Assembly: GCA_018000455.1 (NCBI GenBank)
Contig: JAGNJW010000010.1
Coordinates: 62,001-126,000 of the forward strand
Direction of reading: 5' to 3'
Source: Acidobacteriota bacterium
GTDB taxonomy: Bacteria; Acidobacteriota; Vicinamibacteria; Vicinamibacterales; UBA2999
DNA length: 64,000 nucleotides
Below the pieces are notes generated by a model that did no database searches, was not told the DNA's origin, and saw only the letters and a list, made by a program, of their open reading frames with translations. A program made the translations under genes and the position numbers. Below are positions 31,692 through 40,613 of this stretch, piece by piece (the first letter of the stretch is position 1; each line of letters begins with the position of its first letter).

Positions 31692-34571
31692 ATGTCGACC
31701 GACGCGCGCGTCTCTGGGAAGTTCCTTGAAGTCGGCGGCCGGCGTTTTCTCGTGAAGGGCGTGACCTACGGCACGTTCGCACCAGAAACGTCGGGCCGGC
31801 AGTACCCCTCGCCCGCTCGCGTGCAGGACGATTTCGCCGCCATGGCGGCGGCCGGCGTCAACACCGTCCGCACCTACACGCCACCGCCCGACGACGTGCT
31901 CGATGCCGCCGAGCGGCACGGCCTGCGTTTGATGATCGGGTTGCCGTGGACGCAGCACGTCGCCTTCCTCGACGAGGCGGCCTTGGCCCGACGCGTCCGA
32001 CGCGAGGTGGCGGCGGCGGTCGCCCGTCTGGCCGGGCACCCGGCGACGCTGCTCTTCGCGGTGGGCAACGAGATCCCGCCAGGAGTGGTGCGGTGGCACG
32101 GCGCGGCGCGCGTCGAGCAGTTCCTGCGCGGCCTCTATCACGACGCCAAGGCGGCCGCGCCCTCGGCGCTGCTCACCTACGCGAACTTCCCACCGACCGA
32201 GTACCTCGAGACTGGTTGCTTCGACGTGTGCGCGTTCAACGTCTACTTGCACCGCGAGGCAGACCTGCGCGCCTACCTGGCTCGCCTGCAGCACGTGGCC
32301 GGCGCCCGGCCGCTCCTGCTCGCCGAGGCCGGCGCCGACAGCATCCGCGAAGGACTCGACGGCCAGGCACGCCTGACCGCCGCGCAGCTGGCGGCGGCCT
32401 TCGCCGAGGGCGCTGCCGGCGCGGTGGCCTTCGCCTGGACCGACGAGTGGTGGCGCGGCGGCCACGAGGTGCACGATTGGGCCTTCGGCCTCGTCGATCG
32501 CGACCGGCGCGCCAAGCCCGCACTCGCGAGCGTGGCGCGCGCCTTTGCGGAGGCGCCCTTTTCGGCCGCCAACCAGCAAGCATGGCCACACGTGTCGGTC
32601 GTGGTCTGCGCCTACAACGCCGCTGAGACCCTCGACGACTGCCTGCGGTCGCTCCAGGCGCTCACCTATCCGCGCCTGGACATCCTGGTGGTCGACGACG
32701 GATCGACCGACGCCACGCCCGACATCGCCCGCCGGTATCCCGATGTCACCGTCGTCAGTGTGGCCAACGGCGGCCTGGCGGCCGCCCGCAACATCGGCCT
32801 CGCCCGCGCCACCGGCGAGATCGTGGCCTACACCGACGCCGACGTGCGCGTCGACCCCGACTGGTTGACCTATCTGGTGCAGCCGATGCTGCGAGGCGCA
32901 ATGGCCGGCTCGGGCGGGCCCAACGTGGTGCCGGCTGACGACGGCTGGATCGCCCAAGTCGTGGCGCGGGCACCGGGTGGCCCGACGCACGTGCTGCTCG
33001 ACGATCGCGTCGCCGAACACGTGCCCGGCTGCAACATGGCGTTTCGCAAGGAGGCGCTCGACGCCATCGGCGGCTTCAATCCCGTTTACCTGCGCGCCGG
33101 CGACGACGTCGACATCTGCTGGCGCCTGCAGGCGCGCGGCGAGACGATCGGCTTTGCGCCTTCGGCGCTCGTCTGGCACCACCATCGAGCCACGGTGAAG
33201 GGCTACTGGCGACAGCAGGCGGGCTACGGAGAAGGCGAAACCTGGCTCGAAGCCCACCATCCCGAGAAGTTCGTCGGCGGCCAGATGCTGTGGCGCGGGC
33301 GGATCTACAGCTCGCTGCCGTTTGTCGGCGCGCTGGCCGGCCGTCGGGTCAACACGGGCGTGTTCGGCACGGCCGCCTTCCCGTCCGTCTACCGTACCGA
33401 CGCGCATCCGTTCCAGTTCCTGCCGCACTCGCCGGCCTGGATGCTCGCCTCCACGCTGCTCGCACTGACCGGAACCCTCGGGCTGCTCACACGCCCGGGC
33501 GAAGCCGCGTGGCTGCTTCTCGGGGCCGGCCTTGCCGGCTGGGGCACGACGCTCGTTCGCTGCACCACGTTCGCGTGGCGCTCGGACCTCTCGGCCGCGC
33601 CGCCAGTGCCAAACGCCTCGGCCACTCGCAGCCGCTGGCAGTACCGCGCCCTCATCGCCTGGCTGCACGTCCTGCAACCACTGGCGCGGCTCTTCGGCCG
33701 GCTGCGCGGCCTGGCCTCGCCGCCTGACGTGGGCGACTCGCCGCACACGACTGGCGTGCCGTGGCGTCCGCCGCCGCCCTCGCTGGCAACGATCGTCGCC
33801 TCAGCCCGCCTGCAGGTCGGCGGCTCGGCCGAGTGGGCGTTGTGGAGCGAGGCGTGGATGGCCCCGGCCACCTTCCTGACCGCTCTCGCCTCGAGCCTGC
33901 GCGCGGCCCGCCCGGCGCGGCGCGTGCACGTGGACGACGGTTGGCACGCCGATCGCGATCTGAGCATGGCCGTAGGACGCTGGGGCTGGCTGCGCATCCG
34001 CACCCTCGTCGAAGAGCACGACCGCGGACGCTGCCTGTGCCGCGTCGGCGCGCGGCTGCAACCGAACGTGCAGGGGCTGGTGCGGGCCGCCCTCCTGGCG
34101 GTGGGACTCGTGAGCGCCACCAGCGCTGCCATTGCTCTGCGCTGGCCCTCGGCGAGCCTCGGGGCCGTGGTCGTCGTCGCCATGCTGATGGCGCGCGCGG
34201 CCTGGCAGGCCACCCGTAGCCTGGCGGTGCTCGACCACGCCCTGATACGCGCCGGCGCGCAGGTTGGACTGGTGCCGCTCCGAGGGCCGTCAGGACCGCG
34301 CATCCGCTGGCAGCCGGCTGGAGCCCTACAGAAGGGACAAGCCGCGACCGCCGTGCTCATGGCCGCGAGCACCGCGCTGAGCGCGCTGTTTGTGTGGCAG
34401 GACCTGACCACCCGCCCGGCGCTTCCGTCGCGCCCTCCGGTCGTGCGCGGGGCCGGTGCCCAACCGATCATGCGCGACGCCGGCGCCCTACCGGTCGTCA
34501 CGCCGCGGCCGGCGCGGCGGCCAGGCGCCGGTACGGCGCCGATCCGCGGTCCGCACAAGAGGCCCGTGTGA
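31692..34571 (+). CDS. Glycoside hydrolase - GT2 glycosyltransferase fusion, membrane anchored
   Basis: 959 residues from the ATG at 31692 (GGAG just upstream). Residues about 1-295 form a TIM-barrel glycosidase like the GH2/GH5 clan: FLVKGVTYGTF, acid/base candidate VGNEIPP and nucleophile candidate LLLAEAGAD. Residues about 298-530 are a complete GT2 domain: VSVVVCAYNAAE, ILVVDDGSTDATPD, YTDADVRVD (DxD), GCNMAFRKEALDAIGGF, and AGDDVDICWRLQARGE. The last third has at least four hydrophobic helices and an alpha/beta insert. It is the first gene of a six-gene run, and its stop overlaps the ABC exporter start (GTGA). The fusion suggests that one protein both extends and trims a membrane-linked glycan. 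Specificity is unknown. Confidence 0.82.
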   Translation: MSTDARVSGKFLEVGGRRFLVKGVTYGTFAPETSGRQYPSPARVQDDFAAMAAAGVNTVRTYTPPPDDVLDAAERHGLRLMIGLPWTQHVAFLDEAALARRVRREVAAAVARLAGHPATLLFAVGNEIPPGVVRWHGAARVEQFLRGLYHDAKAAAPSALLTYANFPPTEYLETGCFDVCAFNVYLHREADLRAYLARLQHVAGARPLLLAEAGADSIREGLDGQARLTAAQLAAAFAEGAAGAVAFAWTDEWWRGGHEVHDWAFGLVDRDRRAKPALASVARAFAEAPFSAANQQAWPHVSVVVCAYNAAETLDDCLRSLQALTYPRLDILVVDDGSTDATPDIARRYPDVTVVSVANGGLAAARNIGLARATGEIVAYTDADVRVDPDWLTYLVQPMLRGAMAGSGGPNVVPADDGWIAQVVARAPGGPTHVLLDDRVAEHVPGCNMAFRKEALDAIGGFNPVYLRAGDDVDICWRLQARGETIGFAPSALVWHHHRATVKGYWRQQAGYGEGETWLEAHHPEKFVGGQMLWRGRIYSSLPFVGALAGRRVNTGVFGTAAFPSVYRTDAHPFQFLPHSPAWMLASTLLALTGTLGLLTRPGEAAWLLLGAGLAGWGTTLVRCTTFAWRSDLSAAPPVPNASATRSRWQYRALIAWLHVLQPLARLFGRLRGLASPPDVGDSPHTTGVPWRPPPPSLATIVASARLQVGGSAEWALWSEAWMAPATFLTALASSLRAARPARRVHVDDGWHADRDLSMAVGRWGWLRIRTLVEEHDRGRCLCRVGARLQPNVQGLVRAALLAVGLVSATSAAIALRWPSASLGAVVVVAMLMARAAWQATRSLAVLDHALIRAGAQVGLVPLRGPSGPRIRWQPAGALQKGQAATAVLMAASTALSALFVWQDLTTRPALPSRPPVVRGAGAQPIMRDAGALPVVTPRPARRPGAGTAPIRGPHKRPV

Positions 34572-36388
34572 ACCTGCTCCGCTGGACGCTGTCGTTCCTG
34601 CGGCCCTATCGCGCCAGCGTCGTCGCCATCACGGCCCTCTCGATCGTCGAAGTGGCGCTCGGCGCCCTGGCGCCCTGGCCCCTGAAGATCGTCATCGACA
34701 GCGTGCTCGGCGAGGTGCCGCTGCCTGCCGCCCTGGCGTCACTGGCCGACCGCCTGTTGGGGCCCAACCCGGTCGCGCTCCTCGTCGCCGTCGCCATCGG
34801 CGGCCTGCTGCTGCAGCTGCTGCTCGAACTGGTGCTGACGTGGCATACCCAACTACAGGTGACGACCGGCCAGCGCATCGTCTACGACCTCAGGCGGCGC
34901 CTGCTCGACCACCTGCTGGCGCTCGGACTGCGCCATCACATCGTGACGCGCACGGCCGACTCGGTCTACCGGCTCGAGTCCGACGCCTACTGCGTGAACG
35001 ACCTCGCCATGGGCGGCGTTTTTCCGCTCGCCATCTCGGCGCTCAAACTCACGGTGATGTTCGCCATCCTCGCCGAGCTCGATCTCGCCCTGGCGCTCCT
35101 CTCGCTCGCGGTGGTGCCGTTTCTCTACGCCAGCCTGCGCTACTACTCGACCCGGATGGTCGATCGCGCCGAAAAGGTGAAGGAGGCCGAGTCGTCGCTC
35201 GTCGAGCGGATGTTCGAGGTGCTGTCGTCGGTGCGTGTCGTGAAGAGCTTCGCGCGCGAAGGGCACGAGATCGCGCGTTTCACTGCCGTCGGCAACGAGA
35301 CGATGCGCGCGCGGCTGCGCCTGACCTGGCAGGAGTCGCTCTTCGGAATCGCCCTCAGCGTCATTACCCTGGTCGGCACCGCGCTCATCCTCACGGTGGG
35401 CGGCATGCACGTGCTCGATGGCAGCCTGACCGTGGGCAGCCTGCTGGTGGTGCTCGCCTACCTCGCCGCCGTCTACACCCCGCTGTCATCGATCGCCCAC
35501 ACCGCCGGGTCGCTGCAACAGGCGGTGGCCAGCGCCCGGCGCGTCCGCGAGGTCTTCGCGATCGCTCCGGAGAGCGACGACCCCGCCGTCGGGCTCGACG
35601 CGTCGGCGGCTACCGGCGAGTTGCGCTTCGACCAGGTGCGCTTCGCCTACGAGGCCGGGCGGCCGATCCTCGACGGCATCAGCTTCGTCGCCCGGCCGGG
35701 CGAGCTGGTGGCGCTCGTCGGCTTGACGGGCGCCGGCAAGTCGACGCTGGCGAGCCTCATTCCCCGCTTCTTCGAGCCGACCGGTGGCTGCGTGTTGCTC
35801 GACGGCGTGGACGTTCGATGCTACTCCCTGACATCGCTGCGCGAGCAGGTGGCCCTGGTGCCGCAGGACGCCGTGCTCTTCGGCACCACCATCGCCGACA
35901 ACATCCGCTACGGCCGTCTGACGGCAACCGACGCGGAGGTGAGGGCCGCGGCTGAAGCGGCGCACGTGGATCACTTCATCGCGCGCCTGCCGCAAGGCTA
36001 CGACACACCGCTCGGCGAGGCTGGGGGTACGCTCTCGGGCGGCGAGCGCCAGCGCCTCAGCATCGCCCGCGCGCTGCTCAAGAACGCGCGCATCCTGGTG
36101 CTCGACGAGCCCACCTCTTCGCTCGATGCGATTTCCGAGGAAGCGGTCTTCAGCGCGCTCGGCCGCCTCAGGGCCGGCCGCACCACGATCGTCATCGCCC
36201 ACCGGCTGTCGACCATCCGCGACGCCGACCGCATCCTCGTGTTGCACGAGGGCCGCCTCGTTGCCGAGGGCAGGCACGAGGCGCTGCTGGCTGGCAACGA
36301 CCTCTACCGCCGCATGTGCGCCCGCCTCGCGCTCGGCCGCTCGCTCGACGAACCGGCGTCGGTCGACGAGGTCATGCACGCGCTGTGA
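34568..36388 (+). CDS. ABC exporter (MsbA-like homodimer type)
   Basis: 606 residues from the GTG at 34568, which overlaps the preceding stop as GTGA; the frame is open upstream but lies within the previous gene. The six-helix membrane domain covers about 1-320 (WTLSFLRPYRAS start). ATPase motifs are all canonical: Walker A GLTGAGKST, signature LSGGERQ, Walker B ILVLDEPTSSLD, switch IAHRLST. It is therefore expected to work as a homodimer. Its place between glycosyltransferase genes suggests it flips or exports the glycolipid or oligosaccharide made by this cluster. The gap to the next gene is 13 bases. Confidence 0.92.
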   Translation: MNLLRWTLSFLRPYRASVVAITALSIVEVALGALAPWPLKIVIDSVLGEVPLPAALASLADRLLGPNPVALLVAVAIGGLLLQLLLELVLTWHTQLQVTTGQRIVYDLRRRLLDHLLALGLRHHIVTRTADSVYRLESDAYCVNDLAMGGVFPLAISALKLTVMFAILAELDLALALLSLAVVPFLYASLRYYSTRMVDRAEKVKEAESSLVERMFEVLSSVRVVKSFAREGHEIARFTAVGNETMRARLRLTWQESLFGIALSVITLVGTALILTVGGMHVLDGSLTVGSLLVVLAYLAAVYTPLSSIAHTAGSLQQAVASARRVREVFAIAPESDDPAVGLDASAATGELRFDQVRFAYEAGRPILDGISFVARPGELVALVGLTGAGKSTLASLIPRFFEPTGGCVLLDGVDVRCYSLTSLREQVALVPQDAVLFGTTIADNIRYGRLTATDAEVRAAAEAAHVDHFIARLPQGYDTPLGEAGGTLSGGERQRLSIARALLKNARILVLDEPTSSLDAISEEAVFSALGRLRAGRTTIVIAHRLSTIRDADRILVLHEGRLVAEGRHEALLAGNDLYRRMCARLALGRSLDEPASVDEVMHAL

Positions 36389-36401
36389 TGCTGGCCTGGC
36401 C

Positions 36402-37523
36402 GTGAAGATCCTCGTCGCCGGCATCATCGCGCGCTATCCGTTCGGCGGCGTGACCTGGTGCTCACTGATGTACCTGCTGGGGCTGCGCGCCCTCGGCCAC
36501 GAGGTCTTCTACGTGGAAGACACCGGTGAGTGCATCTACGACCCGGTCGAGAACACCCGCTCGAAAGAGCCGGGCTACGGTACCCGCTACATCCACGAGG
36601 CGCTGGCGCCGTTCGGACTCGGCCAGCGCTGGAGCTTCGTGAACTGGGACGGCACCTGGCACGGGGCGCCGCGCGACACGGTCGCCGGCTTCTGCGCCGA
36701 TGCCGATCTCTACATCAACCTGTCGGGCGGTTCCTGGTTCTGGCGCGACGAGTACGCCAGGATCCCGCGCGCGGTCTTCATCGACACCGACCCGGTCTTC
36801 ACGCAACTGGCCCTGGCCGGCGGCGACGACTCCTACGTCGGGTTCTTCCGCCGCTTCCATCATCTGTTCACCTTCGGTGCCAATATCGGCACGCCGGCCT
36901 GCGACGTGCCGACGGGCGGTTTCACCTGGCACAAGACCTGGCAGCCGGTCGTGACCGACCTTTGGAAGACGGAGGAGGGCACGGCCGGCCCACGCTTCAC
37001 CACCGTGATGACGTGGCAGATCGAGAGCTTCGCCGAAGTCGACGGCAACAAGAACATCGAGTTCATGAAGTTCATCGACGTGGCCGCACGGTCGAAGCAT
37101 CCACTGGAGCTGGCCGTCAACGGACCGCAGGACCTGCTGCGAGCGCATGGCTGGCAGACCGTCGACGGGATGGGCGTGTCGCGCCATCTGTGGGACTACC
37201 GTGCCTACGTGCAGGGATCGCGCGGCGAGTTCGCCGTGGCCAAGCACGCCTACGTGTCGCGGCAATCGGGCTGGTTCAGCGATCGCACCGAGTGCTACCT
37301 CGCGGCGTCGCGGCCGGCGCTGGTGCAGGATACCGGCTGGAGTGCACACCTGCCCGAAGGCGAGGGTCTGCTCGCCTTCTCGACGCCGGACGAGGCCCTG
37401 ACCGGTCTCGATCGGCTGCAGACGGACTACCCCGCACACGCCCGCCGGGCGCGCGAGATCGCCGTCGAGTGCTTCGACGCCGCCAGAGTGCTGCCGCGGC
37501 TGCTGGAGACGGCCGGCCGATGA
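36402..37523 (+). CDS. Glycosyltransferase, GT-B type, of an unassigned group
   Basis: 373 residues from the GTG at 36402. The N-terminus KILVAGIIARYPFGGVTWCSLMYLLGLRALGHEVFYVED (quoted in parts: KILVAGIIARYPFGG, then LLGLRALGHEVFYVED) is a Rossmann start with a glycine-rich loop, as in GT-B enzymes. The C-terminal part has SGWFSDRTECYLAASRPALVQDTGW and a helix ending in VLPRLLE, which matches the nucleotide-sugar binding half of CgeB-like glycosyltransferases. Acceptor and donor are not predictable. It overlaps the next gene by four bases (ATGA). Confidence 0.72.
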   Translation: MKILVAGIIARYPFGGVTWCSLMYLLGLRALGHEVFYVEDTGECIYDPVENTRSKEPGYGTRYIHEALAPFGLGQRWSFVNWDGTWHGAPRDTVAGFCADADLYINLSGGSWFWRDEYARIPRAVFIDTDPVFTQLALAGGDDSYVGFFRRFHHLFTFGANIGTPACDVPTGGFTWHKTWQPVVTDLWKTEEGTAGPRFTTVMTWQIESFAEVDGNKNIEFMKFIDVAARSKHPLELAVNGPQDLLRAHGWQTVDGMGVSRHLWDYRAYVQGSRGEFAVAKHAYVSRQSGWFSDRTECYLAASRPALVQDTGWSAHLPEGEGLLAFSTPDEALTGLDRLQTDYPAHARRAREIAVECFDAARVLPRLLETAGR

Positions 37524-38569
37524 CCCGCCCCCTGCGCATCGCCCAGGTGGCGCCGGTCGCGACCTCGGTGCCGCCGCCACGCTCGGGCTCGATCGAGCTG
37601 TTCACCTCGCAGCTGACCGAGGGTCTGGTGGCCCGCGGCCACGCCGTGACGCTCTTTGCCGCCGGCCACTCGACAACGCGCGCGACGCTGCACGCCAGCT
37701 TCCCGCGCGGCTACCGGGAGGACACCGCCATGTGGCCGTGGGAACTGTCGGAGCTGATGAATCTCTCGGCGGCGTTCGAGCGCGCTGGCGAGTTCGAACT
37801 CATTCACTGCCAGTCGGAGTACTACCCGATGTCGCTGGCGTTCGGACGGCTGGTCACGACGCCCGTCGTGCATACGGTGCACTACGCGCCAGCCGACGAC
37901 GAAATCGCTATGTGGCGGCAGTATCCCGAAGCGCCCTTCGTCGCCGTCTCGCGCCACCAGGCTCAGCGCCTCGCTGGCCTCCGCGTCGCCGGCACCGTGC
38001 CTCATGGCGTCGACACCGCGGCGCTGCCCTTTCGTGAAACACCAGACGACTATCTGCTCTTCCTCGGACGCTTCACCGAGGGCAAAGGCGTGCGCGAGGC
38101 GATCGACGTGGCAAAGGACGCCGGGCTGCCGCTGCGCCTGGCCGCGGCGGTGAATGACTACTACCGCGAGGTCGTGGCACCGCTCGTCGACGGCCGGGCG
38201 GTCATCTATGTGGGCGAGGTCTCGGCCCGCGACAAGGCCGCCCTGCTCGGCGGCGCCCGGGCGCTCCTCTACCCGGTGCAGCAGGCCGAGGCGTTCGGTC
38301 TCGTGCTGGCCGAAGCCATGGCCTGCGGCACGCCAGTGGCGGCCCTCGACACCGGTGCGGTCGCCGAGGTCGTGGCGCACGGCGTTTCCGGCGGCGTCTT
38401 CGCGTCGCTGGCGGCGATGAAGGCGGGCCTGCAAGGCGTGCTCGCCCTCGACCGGCGGGCGGTGCGCCGCTTTGCGGTCGAACGCTTCGAGCTCGCGCGG
38501 ATGGTCGAGGCCTACGAGACCATCTACCGTCAGGTCGTCCGAGACTCCGGCCCTGGCGCTCCGAGATGA
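37520..38569 (+). CDS. Glycosyltransferase family 4 protein
   Basis: 349 residues from the ATG at 37520, overlapping the previous stop. The N-terminal half has PPRSGSIELFTSQLTEGLVARGH, the glycine-poor variant of the GT4 acceptor loop. The C-terminal half has LLFLGRFTEGKGVREAI and the E-x7-E motif in EAFGLVLAEAMACGTPV, followed by TGAVAEVV. These are the retaining GT4 donor-binding residues. Cytosolic, membrane peripheral by family. It overlaps the deacetylase start (ATGA at 38566). Confidence 0.88.
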   Translation: MTRPLRIAQVAPVATSVPPPRSGSIELFTSQLTEGLVARGHAVTLFAAGHSTTRATLHASFPRGYREDTAMWPWELSELMNLSAAFERAGEFELIHCQSEYYPMSLAFGRLVTTPVVHTVHYAPADDEIAMWRQYPEAPFVAVSRHQAQRLAGLRVAGTVPHGVDTAALPFRETPDDYLLFLGRFTEGKGVREAIDVAKDAGLPLRLAAAVNDYYREVVAPLVDGRAVIYVGEVSARDKAALLGGARALLYPVQQAEAFGLVLAEAMACGTPVAALDTGAVAEVVAHGVSGGVFASLAAMKAGLQGVLALDRRAVRRFAVERFELARMVEAYETIYRQVVRDSGPGAPR

Positions 38570-39345
38570 CCGACACCGCACCGACGCTGCTCGGGATCTT
38601 TGCGCACCCCGACGACGAGTCGCTGGCCTGCGGCGGTCTCTTCGCCCGATCGGCGGCGCTCGGCGCGCGGGTCGTCGTCGTGTCGCTGACGCGAGGCGAG
38701 GCCGGGCCCGCCGGCTCGCAGGATGCCGACGCGGTGACCCGCCTCGGTGCCGTGCGCGCGGCAGAGTTTCTGGCCGCCGCTCGTGTGCTCGGCGCCGCCA
38801 CGGCGGTCGCTGGCGAGCATGCCGATGGCATGCTCCCGTGGATCGCGCCGGAAGTGCTCGAAGCGGACGTGGCGGCGATGCTCGGGACCTACCAGCCACA
38901 CGTCGTCGTCACGTTCGACGCCGACGGCCTCTACTGGCACCCCGATCACATCGCCGTGCACGAGCGCACGACCGCGGCCGTGGCGGCACTGGGGCCGCGT
39001 GCGCCAGCGCTCTTCTACGTCTCGATGCCGCGCGGGCAGATGCGCGCGGTCACTGAGCGCGCCGGCGATCGGGCACCGGCGGTTCCGGGCCTCCTCGACC
39101 CCGACGTCTTTGGCGCCGACGCACCGGCACCGACGCTGGTTGTCGACGCCGGGCCCTACGCGGCGGTGAAGCTGGCCGCCATCCGGTGCCACTGGTCGCA
39201 GTTTGCGGCCAGCGCGTTTGCCGCCCTCACCGACGCCGACGCCGGCCTCATCGCCTTCGAACACTACCGTCGCGCGCCGGTCGGGGCATCGGGCCCGACC
39301 TTCCTCGATCGCCTCGGCACCTCGCCGGTGGGCCTCGGGTCCTGA
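38566..39345 (+). CDS. PIG-L/LmbE-family deacetylase
   Basis: 259 residues from the ATG at 38566. The zinc motif FAHPDDESLACGG (residues about 12-24) and the second ligand region YWHPDHIAVHE (about 124-134) are intact. The family removes acetyl from N-acetylglucosamine on lipids, mycothiol or antibiotics. In this operon it probably de-N-acetylates a sugar of the glycan being built. It ends with TGATG, sharing one base with the next start. Confidence 0.92.
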   Translation: MTDTAPTLLGIFAHPDDESLACGGLFARSAALGARVVVVSLTRGEAGPAGSQDADAVTRLGAVRAAEFLAAARVLGAATAVAGEHADGMLPWIAPEVLEADVAAMLGTYQPHVVVTFDADGLYWHPDHIAVHERTTAAVAALGPRAPALFYVSMPRGQMRAVTERAGDRAPAVPGLLDPDVFGADAPAPTLVVDAGPYAAVKLAAIRCHWSQFAASAFAALTDADAGLIAFEHYRRAPVGASGPTFLDRLGTSPVGLGS

Positions 39346-40613
39346 TGGCCGTCATGCATGCATCGCTGCTCGCCCTGCTCCGCTGTCCTTTCTGCGGCAC
39401 CGCGCTGACCCTGGTGGACGATGTGCCATCCCTCCACGACGCAGACGGCGTGACGTCAGCCGTGCTCGGCTGCGCCTGCTGCGCCTATCCAGTCGTGGCG
39501 GGCATTCCGGTCCTCATGGCTGGCGATCGCGAGCGTAGGGCGATCAATGCCATCGAGGCGGGCCGGCACGACGACGCGCTCGACATCATGCTCGAGCTCG
39601 ACGAGCAGCGACGCCAGGCTTTCCGCGCGCTCGCCGACCGCGGCGCTCTGGCGACCTACCGCGAGGCGATCGACCTGCTCAGTCCCGACGCCGAGGGCAC
39701 CTACTTCCTCTATCGTCTCTCCGATCCCACATTCGTCACCGCGTCCGGCGTGCTGCGCGCGCTGGCAGCGACGCCGACGACCACTCGTGGCTGGGCAATC
39801 GACGTCTGTGGCGGCTCGGGCCACCTTACGCGCGTCATCGCCGGTCTGAACGGCGGCCCCGGCGCGACCATCGTTGCCGACCTCTACTTCTGGAAGCTCT
39901 GGCTCACGACGCGCCTGACCGTTCCAGGCGTGCACGCCGTGTGCTGCGACGCCAACGACCCGCTGCCCTTCGCCCGCGGCGTGGCGTCGCTCGTGATGCT
40001 GTCAGACGCCTTCCCCTACGTGTGGCGGCGGCGTGCCCTGGCCGAGGAACTGATGCGGCTGGTGGGACCGGCCGGCACGCTCGTGATGCCGCACCTCCAC
40101 AGCGCCCTCGGGGACAACTTCTCGGCGGGGATGACGCTCACGCCCGCCGGTTACGCCGATCTCTTCGCGCCGCTCGGTCCGCGTCTCTTTGCCGACCGCG
40201 TCCTCTTCGAGACGCTGGTCGATGAGGCGGTCGTGGACTTGACGCGCCATGTCGCGCCCGAGGCCGTCGGCGCCGAGCCCTCGGTGACGCTCGTGGCCAG
40301 CCGCGATCCCGAGGTCTTCCAGCGCCGCGCCGTGCCCTCGGCTGCCACCGTGACCGGCGTCCTGGCCGTGAACCCACTCTACGCAGTCGCGCGCGTGGAT
40401 GAGGCGACGGTGCTGACGCTGCGCTTCCCGACACCCGACTACGCCGAGGAGTTCGGCGCCTGCCGTCGCTACCTGCCCGACACGGTGACCGTAGCCGCCG
40501 ACCTGACGCCCCCGCTCGAGCCCGCGCGCCTGGCCGCCGCGCTCGGGACCAACGTCTACGACGACCTGCGCCGGCGGCTGGTGCTCATCGACGCGCCGCC
40601 CGGCTACTGCTGA
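39345..40613 (+). CDS. Zinc-ribbon (Trm112-like) methyltransferase domain protein
   Basis: 422 residues from the ATG at 39345, one base into the previous stop; ATG 39354 is possible. Residues 10-55 hold two cysteine pairs (LRCPFCG and GCACCAYPVV), like the Trm112/UbiE-type ribbon often found before SAM methyltransferases. The methyltransferase core follows: WAIDVCGGSGHLTRVIAG, ADLYFWKLWL, CCDANDPLPFARGVASLVMLSDAF, and LMRLVGPAGTLVMPHLH. A further domain of about 110 residues ends the protein. It may methylate the sugar or lipid made by the cluster. Its 3' end overlaps the minus-strand gene at 40585 by 29 bases. Confidence 0.75.
   Translation: MAVMHASLLALLRCPFCGTALTLVDDVPSLHDADGVTSAVLGCACCAYPVVAGIPVLMAGDRERRAINAIEAGRHDDALDIMLELDEQRRQAFRALADRGALATYREAIDLLSPDAEGTYFLYRLSDPTFVTASGVLRALAATPTTTRGWAIDVCGGSGHLTRVIAGLNGGPGATIVADLYFWKLWLTTRLTVPGVHAVCCDANDPLPFARGVASLVMLSDAFPYVWRRRALAEELMRLVGPAGTLVMPHLHSALGDNFSAGMTLTPAGYADLFAPLGPRLFADRVLFETLVDEAVVDLTRHVAPEAVGAEPSVTLVASRDPEVFQRRAVPSAATVTGVLAVNPLYAVARVDEATVLTLRFPTPDYAEEFGACRRYLPDTVTVAADLTPPLEPARLAAALGTNVYDDLRRRLVLIDAPPGYC

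Noticed and set aside
31308..33746. 812-codon minus-strand open frame opposite the GH-GT2 fusion
   Set aside because: Overlaps a gene with complete GH and GT2 motifs on the other strand; no motifs of its own.
40138..40434. Minus-strand open frame near the convergent end of the glycan operon
   Set aside because: Shadow of the methyltransferase gene; Arg/Ala text without motifs.
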